This document shows positions 23,331-34,744 of a stretch of DNA of 64,000 nucleotides, piece after piece. A program made the position numbers and the translations under genes. The stretch is from Acheta domesticus (lineage: Eukaryota; Arthropoda; Insecta; Orthoptera; Gryllidae). Positions within the stretch are counted from its first letter, which is position 1; each line of letters begins with the position of its first letter. Below the pieces are notes generated by a model. It had not been told where the DNA came from, ran no database searches, and saw only the letters and a list, made by a program, of their open reading frames with translations. The stretch spans positions 117,586,416 through 117,650,415 of the forward strand of contig JAHLJT010009436.1 in assembly GCA_031308135.1 (NCBI GenBank), read 5' to 3'.

Positions 23331-24152
23331 CATACAGGAACCAAACACACTACCTGGTATTTGACTATTCTATAATAATAACAATAGCTTGAGATGCGAA
23401 AATAGCAAACACATGAGTGTTTACTCTGATTTATTTATTAATTTCATTTCGCCTTTTTTCACTTACTTTCTCTCAATTTCTTTTCATGAATTCATAACAA
23501 AAATACACGTTTACCTCAGTAAACAAAACACATGACATCGAAAATAAATAACACAAACACAAATAATAAATGCACTAAAATAACAAAATTCATTCATACT
23601 TATTGTTACAAAACTCATTCACACTGAAATGCGCATTTCCCCGCTAATAATGGCCATTTATTATAAATTCTTAATTTCAAACAAGCTTGGCCTTGTACAG
23701 GGAAAACTTCTTTAAAATAATTGTTTATCATTCCCTTTCACTTCCCTTTCGAATACTTTTAATGGCTGCAAATGCTTTTTTTGGCTGGCCGGAAATCCCG
23801 TACTCCAGTCGATTACCATCACTTAACATCGTCACTTTACTTTTGTTTACATCGCGCACTTCGAAAATAAGTACGTCTTCTCGCAACAATGCGAATTCTG
23901 ATATGACGGAGTCCCCGAGCGATCTGTTCCTCGCCACAATGCAATACATTGTAACACATTCTCACATTCTCTGACCTTCTGTCTTGGCATTACTACCCAA
24001 GCCTTTTATCATTTCTGGCTCGACAAAACACCATCACGCTTTCGATTGTCTCGATCTTCGTAATTACAAACTTTTTCTGTTTTGCCTTCCCGGCGTCCTC
24101 CAGACTTGCCATTGTACTCCAAAAATTCCTAAACTTTTCACTGTTCGAATAC
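23331..24152. other. Unassigned, with a ~70-bp block repeated later
   Basis: A minus-strand frame at 23728-23949 is not recognised. The block GGCGTCCTCCAGACTTGCCA at about 24088 recurs in degenerate form at about 24614. Confidence 0.45.
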
Positions 24153-24159
24153 GAACTTT

Positions 24160-24462
24160 CACGGTGTAAGATGTATAGGTGTGTCAACTAGCCGCCTTTT
24201 GGACAAAATTTTTGAAGCTAGTTTGAGGCTAGTTACTCGCTTATCCGTACGGTGCGCACGATCGAGTTGGGCATTCATGATGGCGTCTCGCGATTTAGTG
24301 GCTTCTACCAGAGGTTACAACGCTATTAAATGCATCACCATTTTTGTTCCAAAAATGCCCAAGTCGTTCGCAGCGCTTACATAGCGAGAACTGTGAGAAC
24401 TAGCCTCAAATTAGCTTCAGTTTTAGACCGGGAGTGAACCCACCTATATCTCTTACACCGTG
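24160..24462. mobile_element. hAT-type MITE, copy 1 (303 bp)
   Basis: Ends CACGGTGTAAGA and TCTTACACCGTG are inverse repeats that extend imperfectly through TATAGGTG. The flanks carry GAACTTT (24153-24159) and GAACTTTG (24463-24470), an 8-bp duplication if one base was lost on the left. It is about 90% similar to the opposite-strand copy at 60079-60380. It has no coding capacity. Confidence 0.85.
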
Positions 24463-25330
24463 GAACTTTGAACCAGCGTTCCACGTCCCGTTTCGCCGAA
24501 ATCCTCAAACTTCGCGAGCTGGTATTTGCGTACTTACATCATAAGGATCATTCACTTGTCTAATGTACACGTCATATTCTTACTTAATTATATAATTTCT
24601 AATTCACCTTCAAGGCGTCCTCTAAACTTGCTATTACATTCAAAAATTTCGTAAAATTACTACTGACTGAATTCTGAATTTCTAATTAGAATTTGACATC
24701 GCGTTTATCCAACAACATTAAAAATCACAAACTGCGGTTCGCTTACGTTCATCAGACATGTCATTCACTTGTTTGCTGTACATTTCGTCAGGTATGCATT
24801 ACTGTTTTTATTAAAAACACGACAACCACTGATCCGATTTCGTTCGTGCATGGCTTAAAATCTTCATTAAAATTTATGCTTCTGGGCGTTAATGTCCAAA
24901 TCCTGTTCTATTTGCGAATTCTCGTAATCCCCAAAAATGTCTATACGCGAAATCGCCATCACTTGTTGAAACTGCTATAGTCCCATAGGAGCTAAAGTAT
25001 CTGTTCCTTGTTATCTGTTTCTTTCATAACCAGAATTCTTAGTGGGAAAAGCATGAAATGTCCGAGAATGATGCGAAATTATTACATTACATATTAATGC
25101 ACATTTTTATACTTGAGCAAACAATTAAAAAACATTTTCAGTCATTTTCTAGAAAATGTTGAAAATATCGCACCATTTAAGTACCACCTCTCCAAAATTA
25201 AAATATCTTAATGATCTAAATAACATAATTAGATCTTACTCCTGACGTATTTACCACGTTTCAGCTCAAAAGCTTCTAACCTGGCAGTTATGTAAGACAC
25301 ATTCCTCCATCCAGACATCCAGCCATATAG
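24463..25330. other. Degenerate ~215-bp tandem units, no gene
   Basis: Blocks containing CATTCACTTGT and a preceding GGCGTCCTC-like motif recur at about 24090, 24540-24615 and 24765. No coding sequence is seen. The 3' part near 25237 (CTCCTGACGTATTTACCACG) is echoed on the other side of the pogo element at 31190. Confidence 0.45.
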
Positions 25331-25687
25331 TAGGGGAGAGTGGGGTGGCACCGATCAGCGGGAAGCTCCGATCAGGGCTGTAACGACAGTAGAGTGCGCT
25401 CTAGCAAAGTCTGGTGAGTGCTACGCTCTTCCCAATTGTGCAATAAATTAACTGCAGCCACTGACCAGTTCCGCACATGCGCTTGGTGTGAAGTAAGCAA
25501 GTGTAATTCAGAGAAAATCGTTCTAATTTTTTCATGTTTTCAAATCGATGGAATTAGCATGTACATTTGTATTTTTAATAACTCAATTGCGCAAATAGAT
25601 TGGTAATATTTTCAGCATCATTTTAGTTCACAGTTTAAGTTCTAAAGTAACTTACCGAATTGTTAGGTTATGATATTCTATAGTAAT

Positions 25688-25757
25688 CATGGTGGGGTTG
25701 CACCGATCAGATGAGTGGGGGAATGGCGATCAATATCGGCACAACCCCTCACAGATC
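25688..25757. repeat. Internal hairpin resembling the pogo termini
   Basis: GGGGTTGCACCGATCAG at 25692 faces ATCGGCACAACCCC at about 25737, an inverted pair about 60 bp apart that repeats the terminal motif. It may be a short MITE or a regulatory binding site. Confidence 0.6.
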
Positions 25758-25869
25758 TAAAACTATTGCGCTGTCCTTCCTATTTGTACTACTTATGGCC
25801 TAAATATATTGCAAGAGACTGTATTCTCTTTAGATGCATAAAACGTGGAAAAGGACTATAACCAGAAGA

Positions 25870-26690
25870 GGATGGGCTGATGAAAGCTGCAACAGGCGAT
25901 GCTACTTATCCATAAAGAACATTCCATAAGAGCAGCAAATAAACAGTTCAACATTCCATTCACAAGACTGCTTGACAGGAAATTTAAGGGGATTTCAGGA
26001 GATTCACTTCTTGGCCGAAAAAACAGTTTTTAGTCAAAAGCAGGAAGCAGCATTGGCTGAACGAATAAAATTGATGGATAATCTTTTTTATGGTCTATAA
26101 TCACTGCAAATCCGCAAAGTGGCTCTTGCATCTGCCGAAGCAAACAACGTTCCTAACAATTTTTCAAAAAAAATCCTTCCTAGGTTGTAAATGGTTTTAG
26201 TGACTGGCTTTATGCTTTTCTTAAAAGGAATCCCTTAAGTGTCCGAAAATCAGAAGCAATTAATATCAACTTATTAAAGCTTTCAACTGACAGGAAGTAA
26301 AAATATATTTGATAATTGGGGAGCTGTGATGACAAAGTTGCTTCTACACCGTATCGTATTTTTAACGTGGATGAGACGGGAGTGCCTACTGTCCAAGACC
26401 CTGAAAAAGTAGTTAGCACTAAAGAAAAATACGAAGTATTCGTAGACGAGAAAGTGAAAAGAGTTGGCTCTGTGGTTAGTTGGGAGCGAGGGTAAAAATA
26501 ATGTAAATGAAAATGAGTTATGTAACAATGATGAACATAATGATTTTCCGGGGAAGAGATGTCCTTCGTTCCCGATGAATTTGGGCAATATGACGAAGGT
26601 TGATGTAGGAGTGCAGGCTGTGGACTTTGGAACCATGCACTTTGCAGTGGAGCTGATTCAGCTGTGAACTATTTTTGTGACCTTTGCTTC
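25870..26690 (+). pseudogene. Pogo/Jerky-like transposase, decayed
   Basis: With several frame breaks the plus strand encodes SIRAANKQFNIPFTRLLDR (HTH-type start), LLGRKTVFSQKQEAALAERI (CENP-B-like second HTH) and then IVFNVDETGVPTVQDPEKVV, which holds the first catalytic Asp of the DDE domain in the usual N/V-DETG context. The rest of the DDE domain is missing or unreadable. This agrees with the TA-flanked ends of the element. Confidence 0.8.
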
Positions 26691-26699
26691 AAGAAATAG

Positions 26700-27200
26700 C
26701 ATAATTTAAATTATAAAACTGACCTAAACTTGTATTTGTTTTATTCAGATAAACTCGTCACCCATTCCCTTAATTTTCTTGAAAGGTTTATTTGCATTTA
26801 AAACATTATAGCCCTTATGTTCAATGTGTAACTTTTTGTAAAATATTTTTATTTCAGTAGTATTGCACTTGGAGTCGAAGGATAATCAATTATTTACTCT
26901 TTTGGTTAATTACACTGTTCTACAAAAAAAACATTTTTTTCTATTTCTGGAGAAAGAAGTTGTGATTCTTATAGTAATTTCAAAGGTGAATCCAAATCTG
27001 TTTTCAGTTTTTCTCTGTCAGGGATAGTTTAACCGGATTTCTAATGTTTATTTTACGGTAATCTATACATGTAAACTTATTTTTCGGAATTCAAGAAATA
27101 GCAATAAAACAATTTGCAGTGATCTTGATGATTGATTTTAGTTACATAATCTAACGTATTAGGAAAGCCGAGGAAGGTGCTGTCAGAGACAATATTCACG
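26700..27200. other. AT-rich, nothing recognised
   Basis: Internal part of the pogo element without readable domains. Confidence 0.5.
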
Positions 27201-27269
27201 AAAGAATTCACTTTGTAGCGTGTATTTTAAAGGAAGGTAAAAGAAAAAGATAAAATTACACAAATGTGG

Positions 27270-28410
27270 CAACATGATACAAATTTACGTATCTAATTTT
27301 TTTCTTCTGTAACGAGTGTCTTTCTTGTCTAGAATGATACTCCAGCAATAGTCAGGCTACATTGTAGGCATCCACTTCCCTTCGTACCTTTTTTCCACGG
27401 AAGATATATCTTTTAAAGGAATCTCTTTCCGTGGTTGGTCAGATTATTCGCTGAAATTCCTGGGAAGAAGTTAACATGACAGTCAATGAAATATACTTTT
27501 TAAAAGACAATTTGCAGTCAAGTTCTTAATAAGCTTTGATCATCTGATTCACTATTTCCTTGTAATTTTCAGCTCTTTTTCTTCCAAGGAAGTTTTTTGG
27601 CACCTTCTTGAAACATTGCCGTGTTCGCGCTTCTGCGTCAGTGAGGCACATTTCAAAATTTCTATCTATCTAAAGTTCTCTGATTTGAGGGCCTACAAAT
27701 TATCCTCCTTTTATCTTTGCTGCTGAAAGACGAGGAAATTTGTCAGCAAGATATGTAAACCTTTCGCCAGTTGGATCCATCGCCTTTACAAATTGTTTAA
27801 TTAAACCGAATTTGTTATGAAGAGGTGGTAGAAGGATATCTTCATGAGCTACCAGCCTTTGACGCTGGACATTTTTTCCCCCTACTTTTCAATTTATTAC
27901 CGGGCATTTCTTTCTTATGTAGTGGGAATTTCCATCGCGACTATCCCTTTCGCAAAGAAAGCAAGCATGCTATGTGTAGCCTTGTTGCATGCCTAATAAC
28001 AATGCAATTACTTTGAAATCGCTGTATACCATCCATTTGTACTTACTGTATATAATTAATTTGAAAATATTTTCTAAAATGGAACTGAAGACTTTCAGAG
28101 TGTGGCACTGGCTTTCGCGCAGAAGGTAGGCCCGGGTAAGCAATGTGTTTCTTTGTCTTTTTTGTTTTTTTAAAACCTCGAATTTTCGTCTGATACAGAA
28201 ATAACAGTCTGATATATGGTTCTATGGTTCTCGCCGTACCATAGGTACAGCAAATAACACATTTTCTTTTCCTTTCCACCAATTAATTAATTTACAAGAA
28301 AAAGATGCGCAACACACTATTCCTGTTTCTTACAAATGTGAATTCTCCGCAGATATAGCAAAAGTTGTCGGGAGTATCTCGACGGAGCCCGACGAGACAT
28401 TTTCTTAGAA
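27270..28410 (-). pseudogene. Decayed member of a repetitive Cys-rich gene family
   Basis: Minus-strand fragments in several frames follow one order: TPDNFCYICGEFTFVRNRNS (about 28400), CYFC and YPGLPSARKPVPHSESL (about 28115), LVAHEDILLPPLHNKFGLIK (27845), YLADKFPRLSAAKIKGG, AENYKEIVNQMIKAY, and HGKR...DISSVEKRYEGKWMPTM (27390). This series occurs in a highly repeated, unnamed protein family found in many insect and aphid genomes. Its role is unknown to me; copy number and decay suggest a mobile-element gene. Confidence 0.7.
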
Positions 28411-28593
28411 AAATCAAAATTAAATCATTATAATCTTTAATTCATTCTGTACAAAGACATTCTTATTTACTCCTTACCTTCTTATCAACTTACTTAACAC
28501 TTCCTATATACCACGAAAAACAAAAAAATATCTGGTTCATTCTTGTGTGTGTTCACTCTTGAGGCTTCCTGACTCTTGAGGCTAGGTTTGAGG

Positions 28594-30510
28594 CATAGAG
28601 GAGAGATACAACTAGAGTGCGCATGAGCCTACTGCGCAGGTTTCAACATGAGGTGGTCATAAGTCACGTGACTTTGGGACACCGGCAGCTCGTGCTGTGC
28701 GGTGCTGTATGTAGCTTTGCGTGCTGTTTGCTGTTTGTGGTGCTACAGCGTAATTATTTTGGGACGTTGTGGATATTTGTTCACTGCTTACGATCCAAAT
28801 TCTTTCTTTTTTCAAGAAGTGCAATAACAATTTAACTTTGCAAATTGTGTTCCACAGGATGAAACAACTGTGTTAAATGTCAGTTCTCGCGAGTATGCAA
28901 GTGTGCCACAAGTGAATGATCCTGAACTGGGCAGTGAGGTACCAACTGACCATATGTACTTGCCATCAGTACACAATCTTGAAACTAGATTGTCTCCCTG
29001 TGTTGTGGACATTGTAACTTATATTGAAGGATTTTTAGTTACAAAGTTGCAAAAGTCTCTTGCTTGTGTGACTTCAAGCTAGTTCTTTGCCGGACTGATA
29101 GTGATGAAGGATCATATTCCTTCATTAAGAGGAAGGATGATTATGGACAAATACCCTTCTGCACATGTTATAAAAATCTCCAAGAGCAGAGGTAGAAGTA
29201 AGAATACTTCAGGGGAGAGGTGACATTTTAAAAAGGCAGCATGTAGTACAATTGTAAATAGATGTCTGAGAGAATTTGTGAATAGTTCTTTTTTTAGTAA
29301 CTTAACATATTATATTATTGGTCAAAAGGACATAATGAATCACATGATGTATTTAATTAAGGCAAAATTGTTTAAATATATTGACATAAGATTAAAACAT
29401 GTAGGAAGAGAGCACACTCAAATTTACCAAAAAATAGTATTAGATTAGTTAACAACAAAATGATTTTATTTAGAGAGCATTAATCCTATGTGTATTTACT
29501 GGTGTAAGTTGTGTTTATAGTATGTTAGTGTTAGTAATTTTGTATGATTGTAGTGGATTTTATTAGTAAATTATTTGAAAAATATGTACTTCTGCTTCCA
29601 GGTCAAAGACTCCCATTTCGATCAGGTTTTTGTCCAGTTTTCCTGATCCATTGAGCAAATGCTGGGATGTTCCCTTGTTTTGCTTTTGGACATAAATGTA
29701 GCTTCACTAAGCCCAGGTTTTCTTGAGCTTACTTGCTAGTAGTGGTAGGAGTAAAGCCAGTGGCATGTTACTGTTGTTAGTAATACAAAGAAAAAAAAAT
29801 AAAACATCCAGTTTGTTTATCGATGCAAATAGGGTTTTATATAACTCAGGAGGGAAAATGTCTAATGTGGTGGTTAAAATATTGGGAAGAGCTTTTGAAG
29901 CTCAAGAAAATGAGTGAAGATGGTAACTTTTCCCCCATATGTCACATACAGTTTTTACGTTTTTGACTAAATAAATCAAAATATAAATCAAAGGTAAAAG
30001 CCTTTTTTCCCTCTATAAATCCTTGAAATATCATTTTGATAACTTGCTATAATAAATGACACTGATGTAAATCTTCAATAGTAGAATGTCTAACATTGAG
30101 TAATAGAAATTTGGATTAATGCATCCCATGGAGTTAATTTATTTTACAAATATTTTTTATTTATGAGTCCTATGTAATTGTACTTGCAAAACAGGTTTAG
30201 TGGAGTATGCGATTCAAAGTGTGAAGTGGACAAAAATCGGAATTTTTATATACTTGAGCAAATAGAGCAGAAAAACTTAAATTCACTTTTCTGCTATAAG
30301 CAACATTTTTAGGGTTGATTAATAAATGAGAAAATAACGCTGGAATGAACATCTTAAGTACGTATAAATATAAATCATTTAATGCGAGACGGGTGTTATA
30401 GATGCCACCTAGCTGTCCCAAAGTCACGTGACGCTGGCGCGAGAGATGTTGATACCCGGCCGGGCCTTCTGCGCAGCTCGGTGCGCACTCTAGTATATCT
30501 CTCCTCTATG
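28594..30510 (+). mobile_element. P-like DNA transposon, 1.9 kb
   Basis: Ends CATAGAGGAGAGATACAACT and the inverse of CATAGAGGAGAGATATACTA continue through AGAGTGCGCA. They are flanked by an exact 8-bp duplication GTTTGAGG (28586-28593 and 30511-30518). A CACGTGACTTTGGGAC motif is mirrored near both ends. P elements and hAT both make 8-bp duplications. The residual coding frame favours P, but this is not certain. Confidence 0.8.
28859..29210 (+). pseudogene. P/THAP9-like transposase C-terminal fragment
   Basis: After an acceptor-like site (TTCCACAG) a frame carries VVDIVTYIEGFLVTKLQKSL and, after a shift, KLVLCRTDSDEGSYSFIKRK. This resembles the C-terminal YIAG-x-V-x-K-L, Cys and KxGG region of P and THAP9 transposases. 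It is short and broken, so the family call is tentative. Confidence 0.5.
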
Positions 30511-31102
30511 GTTTGAGGTAACCAGTGTTTATGAAAGTATACAATCGAGAGAGGCGTACCAATATTTGCATACTAAAACATTTGACATAAATACAAGAGT
30601 CCATGTTGCCAAGTGTTATTTGCAAACTTTCACTCAATTTACAAAATAATGCCTTTCATGACATAAAAGTTAAAATTACTGAAAAACTATCCCTGAACGC
30701 GACATTTTGAGTTCAGATATGAACTTCCCATTGCAAATGCATAATGAATCACATACTTTTATCTCAGAAATAGAACCCTTGTAGAACAGTGTTATTATTG
30801 AAATATATCAAATACATAGGATAATAATTACATTTCAAAATTTCCCGTATAAAATACACGGGACAAATATACGATCGGTATTACCCCACGGTAAAGGAAT
30901 GCCGATCAAAGCTGTTTTGTTCTTTTACGAAATTTGTGCTAAAGAAAATAACTTCTGCGACTTTTAGTTCTCCACCACAGACACTAGATACACTGAAATA
31001 TCCACCTGTCGTTTCATGCAATATTTTAAATTTTCTGGTGAATACATTCCATCTGAGGCGATCAGTTTCCTTAAGTGATCGGTGCTACCCCATTCTCCCC
31101 TA

Positions 31103-32450
31103 TACAAATCGATTTTCGGGTTCGAAATTGCATGTATCTCCTTTCCACTTACACTAATCTGAACCATCTTTGACATCACTAACAGACCTTAATCCTGACG
31201 TGTGTGCGAAGTTACAGCTGAAAAGAACTTCAAACACGGATTTTATGAGATCATATTGTTGAGGTGATTCCAATAGTGATGCTATAGTATATGGAGGGAA
31301 AAGTAAAAAATTTAACAAATCATGCACACTCAATCTTTTTTTAACAGTTTCAGCAAAATGGTAGATTATTGAAACGTAATACGGAGGGGAGAGACTAAGA
31401 AGACTTGCGTCATTTTTTTATATTTTTTAAAAATTTCAAAACATTTTTCTGTGGAACGTGAAGTTGGTTATTAATTTTTTACACAGATTTTGAGGTATGT
31501 TCCCATTGCAAATTGTCTAAGAAACATTTTTTTAAATGAATGTATTTCGCTGAAATGTCCCTTCGCCCCAAAGGATGATTTCATCAATCATTTATAGATA
31601 TATTAATTGACAAATTTGATCTACTTAGGGTTTAACACCTAGTAAAATTTCTAAGAAGTAATACAACAGTGGCGTGCATTCAACCCCAGCAGTGCTGGGG
31701 TAAGCAAGAATGAGATTTTGATGACTTTTGAGAATTAACATTACAATGAACCGTGTGTCACATTATCAAAAATTTTGCACCAATTGTATACTCTACTGCG
31801 ATCTGTGCGACGGCCCACTACTCCTACAGTGCTCTAACCCCAGCTCTGACATCTTCGCTGGGCCTGGGTGTTGCGCGAGCATTTACTACACTGAGCAAGG
31901 GAAGGCGTCGATCTGGGGAGAAGCCGCGGCAAAGACACTGAACTCACCTAGTTGAGGATGGTTGACGTATCTCCCCATTACGCTGTTCAAGGCCAAGCCT
32001 CGCCTGGCTCGTCCTGTCTGAGAACGTGAATTACTCTTAACTAAAGACAGGATTCCCATGTTACTGCATATTTTATTTGCTAACTTTAAATTGGATGAAC
32101 TTTGACAGAAATCTGAATCATAAAACGGACGTTATTTTAGAACTTTGTTTTATTTTGCACGAAATTGCACGTTGGGGGGTTACTGCACGATATTGCACGT
32201 TTTAGCTAATGCCGCCTGAAAATTGCACATTTTGGGATTTTTACTGGACGAATGTGCAAAATTCATAGTTTTATTACATAAAATAGAATTTTCACATTAA
32301 CACTTGTTTTAATTGATCTTTTTTAAAGGTTTCATTTAAGAAAAAACGTTTCATGACATAACCCAGCTGTGTATTCGGGGTGGTCTGTAAAACCCGAGAG
32401 CCTTTTAATATATATCAATTCTTCATTTTGTTGCTCTCTGAACTGCAAAC
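31103..32450. other. Unassigned; possible single hAT end
   Basis: At 31672 CAGTGGCGTGCATTCAACCC looks like a hAT terminus, but no inverse copy was found. Three ATTGCACGTT-type motifs occur at 32163-32240. No gene is recognised; frames at 31728-31955 overlap each other and look spurious. Confidence 0.4.
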
Positions 32451-32730
32451 TGTTAAGTTCTCGCAATTAAACAATATTGCCACTTTATATTACTCTTTAT
32501 TCAAATAAAAACTTAGTAATACAACGACTATCTCCACTCTATCAGTTCCTATGTATTATTTTTCGTCGTCACTAAAACATGTACAGAGCCGCCCTGCTCG
32601 TGTCCAAGGCTCCCCCACACCATTGTCACGGCCGCCCCGCCACATATCTTGACCAAGGGCGCATGATCAATCCAGCTGGCCAACCACAACCTTCTGTGAT
32701 CCACTGCCATGATTAGCCGACTTGGCTACA
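32451..32730 (-). repeat. Probable 3' LTR of the second Gypsy element
   Basis: On the minus strand it runs TGTAGCCAAGTCGG...GAGAACTTAACA and carries AATAAAGAG near its end. A purine-rich GGGCGCGGAGGGTGC, fitting a polypurine tract, directly precedes it. It lies about 190 bp after the pol stop. No 5' LTR is present. Confidence 0.6.
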
Positions 32731-32918
32731 GCACCCTCCGCGCCCAAAAGCGTCGGATACGGTGCGAAACGAACTCTTTTTCTGAACCTCTTCGACTGCT
32801 GTGCCGTATTCTGGGGAGGTTTTGTGTCACCGATCTCCACTTTCTGCTCGTCTGCAGAGACCTTTAGCTCTTCAGTCTGGTGGGTAGTCGGGCTGACCGG
32901 TGCAGGATTCCCTGTGAA

Positions 32919-33110
32919 CTAGGCATCGCCATGAATTCTTTTAAAAACTTTATCTCGAAATGGGTGCTGGGATAACATTTTCTGACTATCGACCGCTGCT
33001 TCCCTGAATCTAGGTCTAATCTGTTCTTGATGTCGGACCACTACTCTATCGTTCGTTTTCACCCAATACAATCTTGATCCCTTGACCTCCTGCACCACTC
33101 CCGGATCCAC
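32919..33110 (-). pseudogene. Gypsy integrase C-terminal region
   Basis: DPGVVQEVKGSRLYWVKTND then VVVRHQEQIRPRF match the GPY/chromodomain-like C-terminal part that closes Gypsy pol. The frame ends in a normal stop at 32919. Confidence 0.75.
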
Positions 33111-33143
33111 GCCGGATCTTTTTTAAAAGACATACAAAATACT

Positions 33144-33838
33144 CTATCTCCTACGCTGAATTAGGTGTGCCCCCTTGAGAAGTGTAAACGGTCCCTGGAT
33201 GGAGCAATGAGAGTAATGATCTGTGCTGGCGACCATGGAGTAATTCGACGGGCTCCTACCGTCTCTTCCCGGATGTGCTAGATAAGTAGCCAGTACCCGC
33301 AAAAGAGCCTTGGTCTTCGTTAATCCCGCGCTCCGCACCTTGCACATTGCTCTTTTGAATATCTGGACACATCTTTCTACTTCTCCATTCAAGTATGGGT
33401 GAAATGGAGGAGCGCAGATGTGCTGCACTCCATTTGTCCTGCAAAATTCAGCGAAGTCCGATGAAGTGAACTGCGTGCCGTTATCGGAGACCACACCTGA
33501 GGGAGGCCCTCTGAGACTACTTTCTCCAGAGCTTCGATGGTTGCTGCCGCAGTCGTAGATCGCATCTCAACTACGTATGGGTATTTGGAAAAGGCGTCAA
33601 CCACAATCAACCACGTAGAGTTCCAGAAAGGTCCCGCATAGTCTACATGAACTCTCTCCCATGGCTCCTGTGGTAGGGGCCACGATACAAGGTCTTTCCC
33701 TGGCGCATTCTGATTGGTCTGACAACTTTCACAACACCTCACTAACTGCTGTATGTCTTGACTATTTCCTTCCCAGAAACAGTACCTGCGGGCTAATTGT
33801 TTAGATTTCACTATACCCCAGTGGCCTTCGTGGAGCAA
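33144..33838 (-). pseudogene. Gypsy integrase (HHCC finger and DDE core)
   Basis: The frame from 33838 has the H pair (HEGHWG), CCESCQTNQ as the C pair, and the first catalytic Asp in VHVDYAGPF. A shift near 33490 leads to SDNGTQFTSSDFAEF with the second Asp, and ends with HPYLNGEVER carrying the catalytic Glu. All three catalytic residues remain, but the frame is broken between the second and first. Confidence 0.88.
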
Positions 33839-33840
33839 CT

Positions 33841-34202
33841 TTAATACACTTCTCTTAAGCGACTGAGGATTACTACGCGTGTATACTGGTCCGATGCTAA
33901 CAAAACTACCCCCGCCTTAACTGACAATCTCTCTCTTCTATTGTACCGTTTGGCGTAACTCCTGAGCAATCTCGATGGCCACCCTTTTCGGTTAAAGTCT
34001 CTCACACCTCCGTAACTCCTCTTCTTTTTCCGTAGCCGCCGCAACTGTTGCTGCATTAATGGGGAATTCTTGTATGGTCTCCCACTCTTCAGTGTCAATT
34101 TGAAAGCACGCTTCCTCTGATGCATCAAATTCTATATCGGGCCCACATGGTAGTCTTGACAACACATCTGCGCTTGCATGTCTAGTGGTACTCCTAAAGT
34201 GA
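33841..34202 (-). pseudogene. Gypsy pol linker between RNase H and integrase
   Basis: Starts with TRHASADVLSRLPCGPD, the standard end of RNase H, then an acidic linker. A frameshift near 34000 moves to a basic stretch. The retroposon target duplication lies directly before it. Confidence 0.7.
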
Positions 34203-34744
34203 GATTCGTAGGCTTCCGCGGCCGGAGTCATTATGTTCTTGCTGTCCGGGAGCCCTTTAGAAATCTCCAGGAGGCCCGAAAACCTCAACAGAGACGATGG
34301 GCTCCGCCTTAGCAACACCTGGAGGCGGGTCGGCGCTCCCCGCCAATACGGTCGCGCCCCACGGAGACACACCCCCGCGGTCGGCCAATGACGTGGCTGC
34401 TTATTCGCCGGTTTCTTTCGGCCTTTCCTCCGTCTCCGACCACGCAGTTGCAATTCCAGATGTCTATCCTGTTCATTTTTCTATCCTCTTCCCTTTCCAA
34501 CCACCCTCCCTCCCCCCACATTATTAGGTCCCCCAGTATCGCTCCATTCCATCTCCGCCAATCGCGGGCCACCTGCCCTCCTCCCATTGGTCGCCGCTGC
34601 GACCTATCAGCTCCTGCACCCCGTCCTATATGTATGCGACACGCTAGCCTCTCGGCAGCAGTATAGCTCTGAAGAAGGCCACAGCAAGATGGCCGAAACG
34701 TCAGCAAAACCGACTGAGACGCGGCTCATCCCGGGCAGCCAAGA
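34203..34744 (+). mobile_element. 542-bp retroposon with 13-bp target duplication
   Basis: ACTCCTAAAGTGA flanks the block exactly (34190-34202 and 34745-34757), and removing the block plus one copy restores the Gypsy RNase H frame. Target duplications of this length point to target-primed reverse transcription. The right part holds GATGGCCGAAACGTCAGC, a motif common to several retroelement families including Penelope-like ones. CpG content is high. There is no coding frame of note, and the class is uncertain. Confidence 0.8.

Larger units (their letters stand above)
25331..31102 (+). mobile_element. Pogo-type (Tc1/mariner) composite element
   Basis: The ends GGGGAGAGTGGGGTGGCACC (25333) and the inverse of GGGGAGAATGGGGTAGCACC (to 31100) match over about 25 bp and are bounded by TA on both sides, the Tc1/mariner target. 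Both ends carry GATCAG-type repeats, likely transposase-binding. Inside is a decayed pogo transposase. The element is enlarged by a P-like element (28594-30510) and by a repetitive gene remnant (about 27.2-28.4 kb). Confidence 0.85.

Noticed and set aside
31672..32524. hAT element bounded by TAATACAA repeats
   Set aside because: The left end is hAT-like, but the sequence before the right TAATACAA is not its inverse; the repeat lies inside the Gypsy LTR and is probably chance.
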